Assembly: GCF_963169125.1 (NCBI RefSeq)
Contig: NC_084794.1
Span: forward strand, 117,714,358 to 117,778,357
Reading direction: 5' to 3'
Source: Humulus lupulus
Taxonomy: Eukaryota; Streptophyta; Magnoliopsida; Rosales; Cannabaceae
Length of the DNA: 64,000 nucleotides
The stretch's first letter is position 1, and each line of letters starts with the position of its first letter. Positions 47,657-61,138 of this stretch are shown here, in pieces. The position numbers were made by a program, and so were the translations under genes. The notes under the pieces were generated by a model, which was given only the letters and a program-made list of their open reading frames with translations, ran no database searches and was not told the DNA's origin.

Positions 47657-49315
47657 TGTAATATCCACATTCTTAAAAGAGAGCTTATTTTGGGAAATTG
47701 GGCTGACCAAGGGTATATTGGTCATTTTGTAATTATGTGATTTCATATGTGAATGTTTATATGAATTATATTTAAGTTAAGAACCGTCAGTTGTGAGTAT
47801 GAGAATTTATTTAATTTATATGATTATTGCATTTTATGAATTTTTGACAATAGTGGATTCTTTCAAGCGTTAATAGCAGAATGTCACAATGGAAAATATT
47901 CAACTTAGGTCAGGAATGAATTGTTATTTGAGGTAACCATTAATAATTTATGATTAAAAAATTACTCTTGAGGATGACTAAGTGGATAAATATGTGGGAA
48001 TGACATTTTAGTGATTTGGTGGTAAGTATAGAAAAAATAATAATTGCTCATCTATTTTCTTTTCCCTTCATTTTTCAGCATACTCTTCCTTTCGTCTTCT
48101 TTTTCTCTCTAAACTCACTCTACAAGATTCTTGATTCTTTCATGTGCTAAGAGAAATTTGAGATTCTTGGAGGATTAGATAGCTGCTAAATACATCAACA
48201 TCAACTAGGATTTAAAATTCAGAGAGGTAAGCTATAGTTTTGATGTTCTTCATGTGTTCTTAAGAATTTGGGGGTTTTGCTTGATTTTTGTAAATTGATG
48301 ATCCTAGGTTGTTTAGATGAGTTTATTGATGGTAGAAACATGTTCGGAATGTACTTGAGGCTTAGATTTAAATTAAAAACTATTGAATTGGCTGGATTTT
48401 AGAATTGAGGAAAAATGGGTTTTAGAATCCTAGAATTTCAATTCTTGATTTGAGACTTGGATTTGATGTTTAGATGCTACATAGATGATGTATTTAGTAT
48501 TATATAAGCTGATTTGGTGCAAATTTTTGAGTACCCTAGTGTTTTAGGATATTTGGGGTCGAAATGGTTGAGAAATCACAGAAATTTCTGGGTTTTTTCG
48601 CAGTAGCATCACATCTCAAGTGGATGAGCGCCGTGGCACAATTGCATCTCATTTGGGCTTCAAAATCCTCCCTGACTTTGGTAGCGTCGTGACCCTTTTG
48701 GAAGGGTGCCACGGCGCAAATACATTTTCTGGTTACGATATTTTGGGTTTCGTATTTTGACCATAACTTTTGATCCCGATGTCGGATTTGGACGTTCTTT
48801 ATATGGGTCGAAAGCTTGTAAAAATCTCTAAAATTCTAAAACCTAAGCCAAGTTTAGATGTGATTATTTTAGATTCGGTTTGATTAACTAAGTTTGGTGT
48901 TAATTGATTTCGATCGATTTTGTTAGGTTTGGCTAAAGACACTTGAACGATATCACACTTGGGTCGTTTTATCAACTAAATTGCTGGAATTTAGGTAAGA
49001 AGAGTGGACACGTGCATCCAGAGAGTATGTCTGGTATTCATTCTTGCTTATTGAATTATGCTTGACATTATTCTTACTATGATATTATGGTTAACAATAT
49101 GCTTTGGTTTTGGTCATGATACATGTTTGGATATATGCATGTATGAACTGTTATGAACATGAGTGTTATTATGTTATTATATTATGATGATTTATGAATG
49201 TACGAACTCTATAGACATGCTTGTATATGCATGCTGATTTAACTTGAGATGCATATGCTGTGTTGTATTACATTGAAATATGTATTATGATTATGTTGAT
49301 ATGTATTATGACTAT
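47657..49315 (+). repeat. Tekay-like LTR, 5' portion
   Basis: Starts TGTAATATCCACATTC; donor-like AGAGAGGTAAGCTATAG at 48217-48233; GC-rich block at 48600-48720 (GTAGCGTCGTGACCC, GTGCCACGGCGC). It stops where the next LTR begins at 49316, so the rest lies beyond the nested element. Confidence 0.65.
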
Positions 49316-51592
49316 TGTAACGTCCCAAATTTGCTAATAAGGCTTAGTGCCTTGATTAGTGTGCCTGGAGAGCATAATTGGATTTATATGTGAAATTAAT
49401 TAAACATTTGTGTGATTATGTGGCATATGTGAAATATATGGTAATATGAATATATATGCATGTTTATGTGTATTAACAATGCATGTGGGCCCGTTCTTGT
49501 TAATAAATGTCATATTTGTAATTTTGACTTGTTGAGGATATGAATGTGATTATATGTGTTATGTGATTGAGACTAAATTATTATGTGGATATATTTGGCT
49601 CGAGGCGATCCTAGTGAGCGAGTCAGCGGAAAAGTCACAACAGGGTCAAATACCCGGCTCGGGGTGAGCTTAGGGGTATTTTTGGAAAACTTAGTGCGTA
49701 GTCAGGATTTATGAGGTGATGGGTAGTTATTTAATGATTATTCAGGTATGTTGGGATTAATCGGGGATTTATAGTGCAATTTGAGGATTAGCGGGAAATA
49801 TGGCTAATGACCGTTTTTCCCTTGAGGGCATTGAAGGAAAACTCTTGAATGAGGGGCATTATTGTCCTTTACTAAGCTTTGGTTCGACCTAGTTAGACTA
49901 GATGACCCTAGAAACTAAGGAAAATAGAAGGAAACAAATTCACTCAGTCCATTCTCTCTCTCTCGTTCATCTCTCTCTCGCTCTCTCTCTCTCTTTCTCT
50001 CTTTCTTGTGAACCTTGGGAAGCATTTGAAATTTTGGAGAATTAGCTTGGGAATCTAAAAGTTTGGAGGCTGAGATTAGTTGAGGTTCAGTTCAAGGGTT
50101 CAAAATCACTACTGAGGTAAGCTTTACAACCTGATTCTTACTGTGAATTTTCTGATTAGTTTAGGCTTTGACTGAGTATTTAGTTCTGGCTTTGGGTGTT
50201 GAGTTGGGGGAATATTGTGGTTGGTTTTTGGGGTAATTATGATGCCTATTATGTGTTGCTAAGAGTTCTAGAATCGATTGTGGCTTAGGTTTGTGTTTAG
50301 GGTGGATTTTGGTTTAAGGAAAACGCAGGAAAAACGTTGGAATTTTTGAGTTTACGGGGTCACACTGCGGCAATTTTCATGGGGCGCAATGGCTCGCATG
50401 AACTTAGAGTCATAGGGGGTTCACTGAACTGCCTTACCGCCGCGACGTGTGTCCAAGAAATGGACTTGGGAGGCTCTTTGACTTGTAGAGGGCTGCGGTG
50501 CCCCTGAGGAGTGTCGCGACTCAAATAGAGAATTTTGACCAATTAGGATTTTTAAGCTGGGGAACTCAAACCTAAAGGCACAGGAAGGATTCTACTACCC
50601 TATTTAGTAGAATTCAAGGTCCCGAAACCTAAATTTTTTCCTTGAAGATCTTCAATAGTCTAAGTGATTGATGGATATCTATTATTGTGTTGTGGCTAGG
50701 TTATACCGCTAGGGCTCAAGATTAGGAATCATGCTCAAGATCGCCATACACTATTTTCTCGGTGCTCGAGGTAAGAAAACTGCACCGTGGTTGTAATTGG
50801 ATCTTGGACCCCTGTAAATGGATATGACCGTGGTTATAAATGTGATTATTCAATTGGGCATGCTTGTATATGCTGCGTCTGATTATGTATTATGAAATCT
50901 CTATGTTTGATTATATTTAATTTGAAAGATTGCCCTAAGGAGTCGAGGCTGACATTAAGCGTGCGAAATGCAGCTTGGCCTAAGAGAGCTAGGGTCAGCA
51001 CTAAGACCTCAGAACTCGGCCTAAGAGAGCCCATCCTGAATGTCACTTAATTATTCAGAAGTGCCAATTGCACTTGTCTAACTCATTGATTGCGAAATTG
51101 GATTAGGTCTTTTGTTGAGAAAATTATTACTGCTAAGCTTATGATTTATATAATGTTGCTTATTGAATTTGTTGATTTAAGTTTTCTTGCCGAGCCTTGG
51201 CTTACAGATGCTATGTGGTGCAGGTAAGGAAAAAGGTAGGCTGGACCAGCCGTGAGGTGGAGAGCTTTAGGGGCGGCGTGTACATTTGCAGATGCTCTAC
51301 CACCATGACCGAAGGATCAACAGAGACTAGATCCAAACCTTAATTTTGCCACTTAGGTCGACCTATGCTGTAATTGATTTTGAAGTTATAAATGCCTTAT
51401 AAACACTTATTTTTAGGATCCCATGTACAGACTCAAACTTTTAATGAAAACAACTATTTTTACGATCAAAATCTTTAAATCCTAATCCATTAATTATCCT
51501 TAGTTACACATTTATATCCAAATGACTTGATTAGCAAGTCCAACACTATTTAAAATACATAGTGTAATTGTTTGGCTATCCAGGGCATTACA
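49316..51592 (+). repeat. 5' LTR of a degraded Tekay element
   Basis: 2277 bp from TGTAACGTCCC to CAGGGCATTACA, followed by a primer site at 51593-51609 (ACTTTGCATCAGAGCGG, one base off TGGTATCAGAGC). Donor-like ACTGAGGTAAGC (50112-50123), acceptor-like CTATGTGGTGCAG (51211-51223), CT microsatellite at 49955-50006, GC block 50349-50525. Confidence 0.85.
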
Positions 51593-53246
51593 ACTTTGCA
51601 TCAGAGCGGTCTAGGTTTAAGGGTTCATGAAGACTGGCTGGGCTTATACACTCGTCGCTAAAGACAAGCTCGACTCAAGGTTTGGTAACTATACATGTGA
51701 TTGTGTGTTTAACTGTTTAGATAAGAAATAAATGCCTTATTTACCTATTTAATAGGAAGCATGAGAGATACTGATAGGACCTGGCCCTTGACTGTTATGT
51801 GTACATGATAAGGCATGCTTATTAGCCTCGCTACTGTATGTTAGTATTATGGGAATACCTGTTAGCATGGTGGTTGCATGCGATTGCTTAATTATTGATG
51901 TTGGATCGTGGGATGATTTCAAAATCCTGTTATCATTGCCTGAATACCCGATTCATTGATTGTAGATATACTTGGAGAGTTATGCCTCCAACATGATCAC
52001 TTCAACTAGCTGGAGCTGAGATCGAGGCTAGAGATGACAACCAGAGCCAGAATCCTTTGATAGTTCCTGAGAACTAGCAGCATATGCTTGCTGATATGCA
52101 AGCTAGACTTCAGAGTCAAGAGGAAGAGATTCGCTTACTGAGACAGTAGGTTCTGCCAGGGAACGCTGCACCAGACTTGCCACCTATCGTGGCACCAACT
52201 GTACAATAGCCTGAGATCAAGAACAGGTGGGAGCCACTATACGAGAGGTTTAGGAAACAACGTCCTCCAATCTTTGAGGGAGGACCATATCCACTTAAGG
52301 TTGAATAATTGATGAGCCTGACTACCTTCATCCTTTATTTTATGAGGGTGGTAGGTAATGTCAGGGTCGCTTGTGCCACCTTTATGTTATGAGATTATGC
52401 CCGTATATGGTGGGAGGTGGCATCCCAAACTTGAGATTTTTCTACCATGAGTTGGGATGAATTTAGAGACATGTTCAACCAGAAGTACTAAATTAGTATC
52501 GTTAGGGCAGCGAAGGTGAATAAGTTTGCCAGTTTGGTACATGGCAGTATGACATTTACTAAATATGCCCTAAAATTTGATAGGTTGGCATAGTTTGCAC
52601 CTGATCTAGTGCCTACAGATGCATCCAGGCAAGACAGATTTATTCGGGGGCTGAATGCTATGATAGCCCAGGATGTGCAGATTACATCAGTACATGGGGA
52701 GACTACTTATGCCAAGGTGGTTGAGAAGGCCCTCACAGCTGAGGAGGTGGAGAACAAGATATGGGGGGAGAGTGTTGCACGACGTGATGTTTGGAGGGCA
52801 GTGCCTCCATTTGTAGGATCTGGTAGGGATGGAGGCCATAGTGATCAGAAGACGAAGACCCCTGAAACTATAACCACTGCTGGTCCTGATAAGAGGGGTC
52901 GGGGTGTCAAGGGTGGCCGCCAGGGGCAGTGAGACATGGAGGAGTTACCCAGAGTGTGCTAGGTGTAGGAAGCACCATCTGAGCGAATGTCGGGCAAAAG
53001 CATATTACTTGTGTGGGGTGGTTGGACATCTCCAGAAAGACTACCCGAATGTGAAGAAAGAGGAACCAAGGAAGGTGGACAACTTGACTCTAACTTGAGT
53101 GTTCACCCTGACTCAGGCTGAGGCTAGTCCCTCGGTGGTGATAGGTCAGCTTTCTAGTGCTGGCATTCCATATACTGTTTCTAGCAGAGTGATTGATAGA
53201 TTGTGAAGGACTTGTGATTATTATACTGCGGGGTTTGGGACCTTAT
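51593..53246 (+). pseudogene. Degraded Tekay gag
   Basis: Gag with QARLQSQEEEIRLLRQ, WEPLYERFRKQRPPIFEGG, ARIWWEVA, DRFIRGLNAMIAQDVQITSV, and a nucleocapsid CARCRKHHLSECRAKAYYLC GVVGHLQKDYP where the last Cys of the knuckle is Tyr. Nonsense codons in the order TAG, TAG, TAG, TAA, TGA between 52075 and 52390, several at Gln or Arg positions. It ends at GFGTL, where the solo LTR 53247-56910 is inserted; it resumes at 56911 as KPTGELLVSR. Confidence 0.85.
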
Positions 53247-56200
53247 TGTTGGGAATAGATGGCTTTAATCTTTGCAAATTAACAATGAATAATGACAATA
53301 ATGCAATATTCCAATCCCTAGATGTTGATCAAGATTCAAATTCAAAGTATGAATGCAATTCTTGATAATCAAAGAAACATGTTCATGGTATGAATGTTAA
53401 TCTTGAATGTAAGAAACTAAATGATTAAATGATGATAAGATGAACTTAGATACATTTAATCATCAATACATATAATGAAAAATATAATAGAATGACAAAA
53501 TACAAGATGAGGGTTAGAGAGAAACAACCTTTGTATTGAGCAACTTAATTCTTCAAACTTGGGGAACTTTTAAGGCTTATACACAATGATAATAATGTTG
53601 TCCAAAATCTCTATTCCAAGCCTTCCCTATTGCTTTAAGCTTCAACTAAGTAGAATGAGATTTGGGATGGAACAAGCCTTAAAACTTGTGCAAGTCAAGC
53701 AAAGCTTGATGTAACGCCCTACTACCCATGGACCGTTACGGTGTGCATTTTAAAACAGTGCTAAACTCACTAATCGAGTCATTTGGCCATAATTGTGTAA
53801 CTAAGTATGATTAATAGTTTAGGGTTAAAATTTTTGGATAAGATACAACGTTTCACTAAAATGTTTTTTGTATACATTGGGATTCCAAAAATGTAATTTA
53901 AAGGATAATTACAACAAAAGATTTACAACCAGACAACCTAAGCGGCAAAATAGGGTTAAACCCTAGTTCCTCTTTAAACCCTCAGCTGTGGCGGTCGAAC
54001 AGCCGCATATGTACACATCATCACCTAAGCTCTCCAACTCAAAGATGATCCATCTTTCTTATGCCTTTACCTGCACCACATAGCACCCGTGAGCCGAAGT
54101 TCAACAAGAAAACTCAATATGCTCATGAACAATAATAACATGTTACTAAATCATAAAAGGCATGCCTAGCAATAATAGCCCTACTCATGCATGCAAATAA
54201 GTCCAAATAATGATTGCGGGCCCTACCCTTTGTATAGCTGACTTACGAGCCCTGCCCTTTGTATAGATGATTTATGGGCCCTGCCCTTTGTATTGATGAC
54301 TATCAAGTCATAATGAAAATAGATGGCCAATGTGTCCATCTAAAATAAGTGACTCAAATAAGTGACAATTAAGTCACACACTGAGGGTCTTTACCCTAAT
54401 TAGATGAGTGAATATCACTTTATGATTTTGGTAATCAGACTGGGGCTTGTAGCCCAAATCAGATGAGTGATTAACACTTTGAGATAACGGTAATCATGCT
54501 GGGGCTTGTAGCCCTAATCAGATGAGTGAGTCACACTTTGGGCTCCGCACCCTAATCAGATAAGTGACTGATGAGTGAGTCATGAACTTGGGCTCAGCAC
54601 CCATAGCCATGTGATGTTGCAGTCACCTGAGCCTTTTGGCCCTGGCTCTAAGTTACTAGCCTTTAGACTAGACAAGCGCTTTTAGTTTTCATCGAACTCG
54701 AGGTCGGTCAAGCATTAATGTTCATGATGATTCATTAAATGCTTATGTCAATTAGATCTAATCTTTTCGGCTTGTGTTGAACACATCAATGTTGTTCTTG
54801 ACTCTTAAGCCAATACTATACGACTCGTCCTGATTTCTGACTCGTGGGTCAGTGCCATACACAAGTAAGCAATGCAATTAGGCATATATCATATGTCAAA
54901 TATCCAAATATAGGGCATTCAACATGCTTACTCAACATTCACTAGCATAATTATGATCATGCACATTTACAGAGACTCAAGCTCTGATCAATCTCATATT
55001 CAACATTCATGCCATGCCTTAATCGCATGTATCTCATGCATCACATTCATCACATACTGAGTGCAATTTTCTTACCTTTGGTCCAAGCACAGGTTAGCAA
55101 TAAATGAGCCACAAGCACGATCCTTTTTCCAAGCCCCTAGCGATAACCTATTCACAATAATAAATGGTGTTTCAATGAGTTCAAGTTCCAAAACCCAATC
55201 CCGGGACCAATCCCATGCTCTCGGGACCTCCAATCCCACCAAACAGGGTGGTGAAATCATCCACCGAGCCCTCGGGTCAAAACCCCCAAAAGTACCAAAA
55301 AACCCCATCTTGAAGACTGTGTAGCGCTACAACACTACTTATGGGTGCTACAACGCTACAAGCAGCTACAACGCTACAAGCAGAATTAAAATCCCCCAAA
55401 ACAGAGCACTTAGCGTTGTAGTGCTACCACCCTAGCGCTACAGCGCCCAAACCAGAATTCTGGGTTTTAGCTTCGTGTTCTTCGAGCTTCAAAGCTCCAA
55501 ATTCGACCCCAACCTATCAAAATCTCAAAATTAAAGTTCCCAAACATCCTAATATCCCAAAACCAATAAAAACCAAGCTTCAATTCATCCAAAAACTCAT
55601 CAAAACACAAAATCCAATCCAAGCTTAAAAACTTTAAAAATTAAGAACTTAAAACTTGGATTACCTCTAATTAAGTTGTTTCCCAGATAAATCCTCTAGC
55701 TAATAAGCTTCTAATTTTCCCTAGAATCACTATGCCTTGATCGTCACTTGAATTCGAGTCCTAGAACTCAAGTTTCCTTCGAAAATACAATCGAGTGACA
55801 AAAAGGGAACGGGAGGAAGAGAGAACGTTCTGAACGTTCTTTTATAATTCTAACAGGTTACTTCAAGCTTAAGTAGCCTCAAGCAAATCCTAATGCTCGG
55901 GGTCCCGAAATTCCCCCGGGGTAAAATAGGCAAAACTCCCAGAATTTCCCCCTGATCTTACTAACTCCCAATTTATCATCAAATATTTGTTCCCATTACC
56001 CAATATCCCGGTAATGTGCTAAATACCCCTTGACTCACTCCGAGTCAAGTATAAATCCCGTTGTGACTTTCCCACTAGCTTACCTCATAGGATCGTCTTG
56101 TTTTGAGTAGCCCTACCATAACCAAATAATAATGAAGCACCACACACATGCCACATATATGTCAAATATACCCGAAATGGCCAAAATATGAAAATCACCC

Positions 56201-56910
56201 AATTAATTTGAAATGGGTTCACATGCATATTTAATACACCTAAACATGCATATAATCATTTAATTACATAATAAATCAATTATGGCCCCCTCGGCCTCTT
56301 AATCAAAGCCCTAAGCCTTATTAGGAAATTTGGGTCATTACACTTGATGAGTTTCTTGGAGAAAACTTTTCTCTTAGAAATCTAGAGAGAGAATGAGTTT
56401 AAAGAGAGAGTGGGAAAGTGTGATCAAGGCTTTTCAACTCTAATAACCCATATATATATAGTGTAGGCTTCATCATTAGTCTAACCAATTGGATTAGATC
56501 ATTTAAAACACATCATTTAGAGTATTTTACGTAAACTGTACGATCCTAAAAGATCGCCGAGGTGATGTATCATCTGTCAGGTGATACGTCGCCTACTAGA
56601 AGGTGTTGCACCACCTATTAGGGTTATTGAAACCCTTCACATTTTGGCGATGCTACACCACTTAGCAGGCGACGCATCGCCATCCTCTTTGACTTTGGAC
56701 CCTTCCAATGGTCCTAAAATTGCTCCAAATGCTACCGAACTTTGTGGGAGTGTTTGGATACCTCATTGTATCACTTTAGACCCAAAAAAGTCACGTTTAT
56801 ATGCCTTCTACACAATCTCATATTTTCACTTCTCTTTAAGTAAAAATCGTTAAGTGTTTTGCACCTCAACCTGCAAACATCTTAACCATTATATTTAACC
56901 AACCTCAACA
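53247..56910 (-). repeat. Solo LTR of the 39353-type copia family, with nested solo LTR
   Basis: Minus-strand start TGTTGAGGTTGGTTAAATAT (56910), end CTATTCCCAACA (53247). About 1030 bp without the inner insertion at 53710-56342. Flanks CTTAT (53242-53246) and TTTAA (56911-56915); the host frame (FGTLKPTGE) indicates an original CTTAA with one change in each copy. GC words at 56558-56690, including GGCGACGCATCGCC. Confidence 0.85.
53710..56342 (-). repeat. Solo LTR of a Tekay-like element
   Basis: 2633 bp, minus-strand start TGTAATGACCCAAATTTCC (56342), end AGTAGGGCGTTACA (53710), flanked by CTTGA at 53705-53709 and 56343-56347. Related to the LTR of 11739-14075 (shared ACCGTTACGG, CATATGTACACATCA). 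Acceptor-like GCTATGTGGTGCAG (54071-54084 reversed) and donor-like GAGGTAATCC (55672). GC block at 55320-55450 built from AGCGCTACAGCGC words. A solo LTR by absence of internal sequence. Confidence 0.9.
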
Positions 56911-58608
56911 TTTAAAGCCTACTGGGGAGCTGCTAGTTTCTAGGATATGGGTTAGGTCATTGCCAGTGATGGTGGACAACATGGAACTATCAATGGACTT
57001 GATTGAGTAGGGGATGGACGGATTTGACATGATTTTGGGAATGGCTTGGTTAGTCAAGTATAGGGCGACTATAGACTGCAAGAAGAATATGGTGGCTTTT
57101 GAGCCTGAGGGTGATGGCCCCTTCATTTTTGTAGGCATTGTGCATGGACCCCGCATTCCCATGATATCAATATTGAGGGCTAGAGACCTATTACAAGGAG
57201 GTTGTACATGATTTCTTGCTATTGTGGTGGATACAACTAGGGTAATTCCAGTGGGACCGAAGGAGACCGGATTGGTGTGTGAGTTCTTAGATGTGTTCTC
57301 TGAGGACTTACCGGGACTGCTACCGCACCAGGAGATTGAGTTCATCATTGAGTTGGCACCAGCTACAGAACCAGTGTCAAGGGCATCGTACAGGATAGCT
57401 CTGGCAGAGCTGAAGAAATTGAAGGTACAGTTACAGGAAAAACTGGATGTGGGGTTTATCAGACCTAACTTTTCAACATAGGGTGCTCTAGTTTTGTTTC
57501 TAGAGAAGAAGGATGGGACCCTGAGGTTGTGTATAGATTACAGGGAGTTGAACAGGCTGACTATTAAGAACAAATACCCACTATCGAGGATAGACGACCT
57601 GTTTGATCATTTACATGGTAAAACAATATTCTCAAAGAATGTTCTTCGATCTGGTTATCATCAGATGAGGATCAAGGATGAGAATATCTCGAAGACAGTC
57701 TTTCGTATGAGGTACGGACACAACGAGTTTTTAGTCATGTCATTTGGGCTTACCAACTCCCCAACAACATTTATGGATCTGATAAACATAGTGTTCAAGG
57801 ATTATTGGTATTAGTTTGTGATTGTCTTCATTAACGACATCCTAGTTTACTCTCTTTCAGAGGTAGAGCATGAGCAGCTTCTCTGATTGGTATTACAGAG
57901 ATTAAAAGAACATCGTTTGTATGCCAAGTTTAAGAAATGCGAGTTTTGGTTACCGCTGGTGACATTCCTTGGTCACATTGTCAGTGGAGACAAGATTAAG
58001 GTGGATTCAGCCAAGGTAGAAGTAGTTAGGGATTGGCCGAGGCCGAGGAACGCCTCGGAGGTTAGGAGTTTCCTTGGGTTGGCGGGGTATTATCGACGAA
58101 TCATGAAAGGATTCTCAAAGATTGCTACACCATTGACAGAGTTGACACGGAAGAACCTGAAGTTCGTGTAGTCAGACATATATGATAATAGTTTCCAGAA
58201 ATTGAAGCGACAGTTGATTACTGCTCTGGTGCTGAGCCTTCCTTCAGATGGGGATAAGTTTGTGGTGTATTGCGACGCATCGAGACTGGGGTTTGGATGT
58301 GTGCTGATGTAGAGTCGGAAAGTCATTGCCTACGCATCGTGACAGCTGAAGGAATATGAGCAGCGGTACCCTACTGATGATTTGGAGTTAGCAGGAGTGG
58401 TATTTGCACTAAAAGTTTGGCGACACTATCTGTATGGAGAGAAGTGCGAGATATACACCGATCATAAGAGTTTTGAAGTATTTCTTCACCCAAAAGGACC
58501 TAAACATGAGACAAGGACGTTGGCAAGAGTTTGTGAATTATTCTGATTGTGAGATCCTTTATCATCTAGGGAAAGCCAATGTAATGGCAGACACTTTGAG
58601 TCAGAGGG
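56911..58608 (+). pseudogene. Degraded Tekay protease - RT - RNase H
   Basis: Protease end [56 protein letters not shown] and VFINDILVYS, where the first catalytic Asp of FIDD is Asn; then [38 protein letters not shown]; RNase H VVYCDASRLGFGCVL, IYTDHKS, and after a frameshift near 58470 GKANVMADTLSQR. Stops near 57008, 57209, 57479, 57813, 57884, 58170, 58309 and 58340. It ends at 58608 at the next LTR. Integrase is not in the window. Confidence 0.88.
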
Positions 58609-60639
58609 TGTTAGGATTAATGCCCTAAAAGCATGTAAAGACATTTGATTGGTTTTCAATAAAGGTACAATTTTATTATAGTTGAATGTTATAATTATTG
58701 TTTAAATTAATTATATAATAATATCAAGAAAATTCCCTATTCATTCATTAGAATATGATTTTGTATTAGTATGAGAGAATTAAGATCATATATAATGAAT
58801 CAAATAGTCAATAACATATTAAAGTAAGGAATATTTAGTAAATGTTTACTAGTACGATTTGCCAAGCAAACGAGATGCAAGTAATCTAGAATCATATTAC
58901 TGAAGTGGATAGACATCTTAGTAAAGGTGCTGTATATAATAGAGATTATATATGACAGGACCGATGAGAATTAATTATCTTTATAAACTTTCCGTTTGAT
59001 GTAAAGATTTAATTTTTGTCATAATAGATGATCATTTGTAGATCAGTCTAAATCCTGAGTATTCATGAACTCTTATTTATGTTTATTGGATCTTTTGATT
59101 CACTCGTTAAGGTCTCTTAGAATAATGAGGCTAATGACTTTTGTTTTGGAGATTCAATATCATGGATGGCTGGGAACATGAATTACAATATTGGAATCCA
59201 TGATTTCCTAACAGATTGAATATTGGTTCCCTTAAGGGTTGATTCTGGAACTGAATAGTTATTGAGCTCAAATCTATAATTAGATTATAGGTTAATTATT
59301 CGCTAGTGAATTAATGGTACTTAAGAGTAGGAAAACATGGAATTAATTAGAAGGGTAAAACGGTAATTTTGACCAGCTCTAATTACCGAAACAATAATGG
59401 AGGACAGAGCTACCTATACTGATTATATCAATGGACTACTAGAGAAAACTCTGTAAATATAATTCTATATATACTTAGAGTGCAATTCCTTATTTATAGT
59501 GGAGTAATCATGGAATTAATAAATAAGATTATTAGATTAAAGAGTTTAATTAATAATCTGGTTTATTGGAGCTTCATATTATAGGTCCATGGTCCCCAGA
59601 TTATGTCTATCCTACACTGTCAAGGGCAAGGATGTCAAAAGAAATATTTGTTAAGAGAAAGAACTAAATTTCAAAGGAATTAATTTTCAAGGGCAAAGAA
59701 ATAATTATTTGATAATTATGGGTAATTGATTAATTAATTATTTAACTATATAGTTTTTATTTTGAAAAACTATAGGTTAAAATTAAAATTAATCTTGTTT
59801 GGATTAATATAAAGAGAGAAAATAATAAATATCTTATTTATAATATGATATATTTTTATTTAATTTAAAACTGATATTTTAAGATAAAGTTAATTTTGAA
59901 TTAACTGATATTTATGTTGGAGTACATATCTTGTCTTAAAAGTTGATTAAATAAACAAATGAGAAAATTAGGACAACCCTAATAGGGCTGGGCGACACAC
60001 ACTATACAGTACAGTGTGTGGCGCCTAGCATCAGGGATTTTATCCCTAGGATTTGAATTTTGAATTTCAAATAAATTTGTTCAATCAGTTATTTAATTAT
60101 TCTTTTTAAATATGATTTAAGTAAACAATTAAATGAAAATATCTAATCAGTTTTAATTTGAATTATATTTTAATTAAATAAAAATTATTTAATTATATTA
60201 GATATCTTTATAAATCTAATATATATGATATTCAGAAAAGGATGATCAAACTCTCTCTCTAAAGTGCTAGTTTTCTCTAAACTTGAAAACTATTCTAAAC
60301 CTTCTCTTTGTCAAAACTCTCTAGATCTCATGTGTTGAGTACATCTAGGGAGTCACATAAATCAACCTTTTGAATCCTACGTGCCCACACACGTCCTTGT
60401 GTGTTTGGGGATTGGTCTGGAAAATTAGGGTGTGAGGTCTTAGAATACTGGATAAGAAGGTCGTTGATTTATACAAAAAGACTCAAGGACACTTGATAGG
60501 CTACAAGAGGTAATCCCTGATCTATTTGTATGTGATTTAATATTTATATATGTATATGATCATGTCTGGTATTAATATTTATTAAAATGTGTCAATATAT
60601 TCCGTTGCGTACCTTTGATTTGATCATTTAATACCAACA
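58609..60639 (+). repeat. Large 5' LTR of a copia-type element
   Basis: 2031 bp from TGTTAGGATTAATGCCC to TAATACCAACA. Followed by a primer-site-like CTAGTACCAGAGCAGTC (60641-60657), so it is a 5' LTR and not a solo one; the base sequence after it does not repeat GAGGG (58604-58608). Family blocks GAGTGCAA (59478-59485), TTATTGGAGCTT (59563-59574), GGTACTTAAGAG. A GC-rich patch at 59983-60050 has ACACACACTATACAGTACAG. Confidence 0.82.
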
Positions 60640-60952
60640 ACTAGTACCAGAGCAGTCTATACATATATATTAAAATTTGTGTGAGTTTCTTGCATTTGTT
60701 ATATGTATGTTGATATGTATATTGAATAGATGGATATGTTCTTTGAATGTATGGTTGAATGATGGATAGTTAATTATATGGTGTTACTGGGTTAGGAATT
60801 TTATTGTTTTTCTAGATCTTGTGTAAGCCATAAAGAGCATAGGATTTTTTGTAATTTTATTTCTTGAAATTTAAATTGAAAAATCTGTACACGAAGAAAA
60901 ACAAGAATACCCGAGCCACTAGCCATGGCTCACGGCCCGAGTCTCCTGCCGC
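60640..60952 (+). other. Primer site and leader fragment of the large-LTR element
   Basis: ACTAGTACCAGAGCAG at 60640-60655 resembles ACTGGTATCAGAGC. About 300 bp of noncoding leader follow; no gag. The leader is cut at 60953 by a CACTA-like end. Confidence 0.65.
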
Positions 60953-61014
60953 CACTACAACAAATTTGATTAAATATTACACAAATTTAAAAGCGTTATT
61001 ATTGATTAGCCAAA

Positions 61015-61022
61015 TATAAAAC
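61015..61022 (+). promoter_or_regulatory. TATA box
   Basis: TATAAAAC about 120 bp upstream of the ATG at 61139, with a pyrimidine-rich leader between. Confidence 0.55.
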
Positions 61023-61138
61023 ACGGAGAAAGAGAAAAGTGGCACCAAATGAATTTTTTTTTTAAAACATCCCGCCTAGACTTTTTCCCCCACTCTTCAC
61101 TCACATTTTCATTCTCTGAAAACATAAAACAAAAGAAA

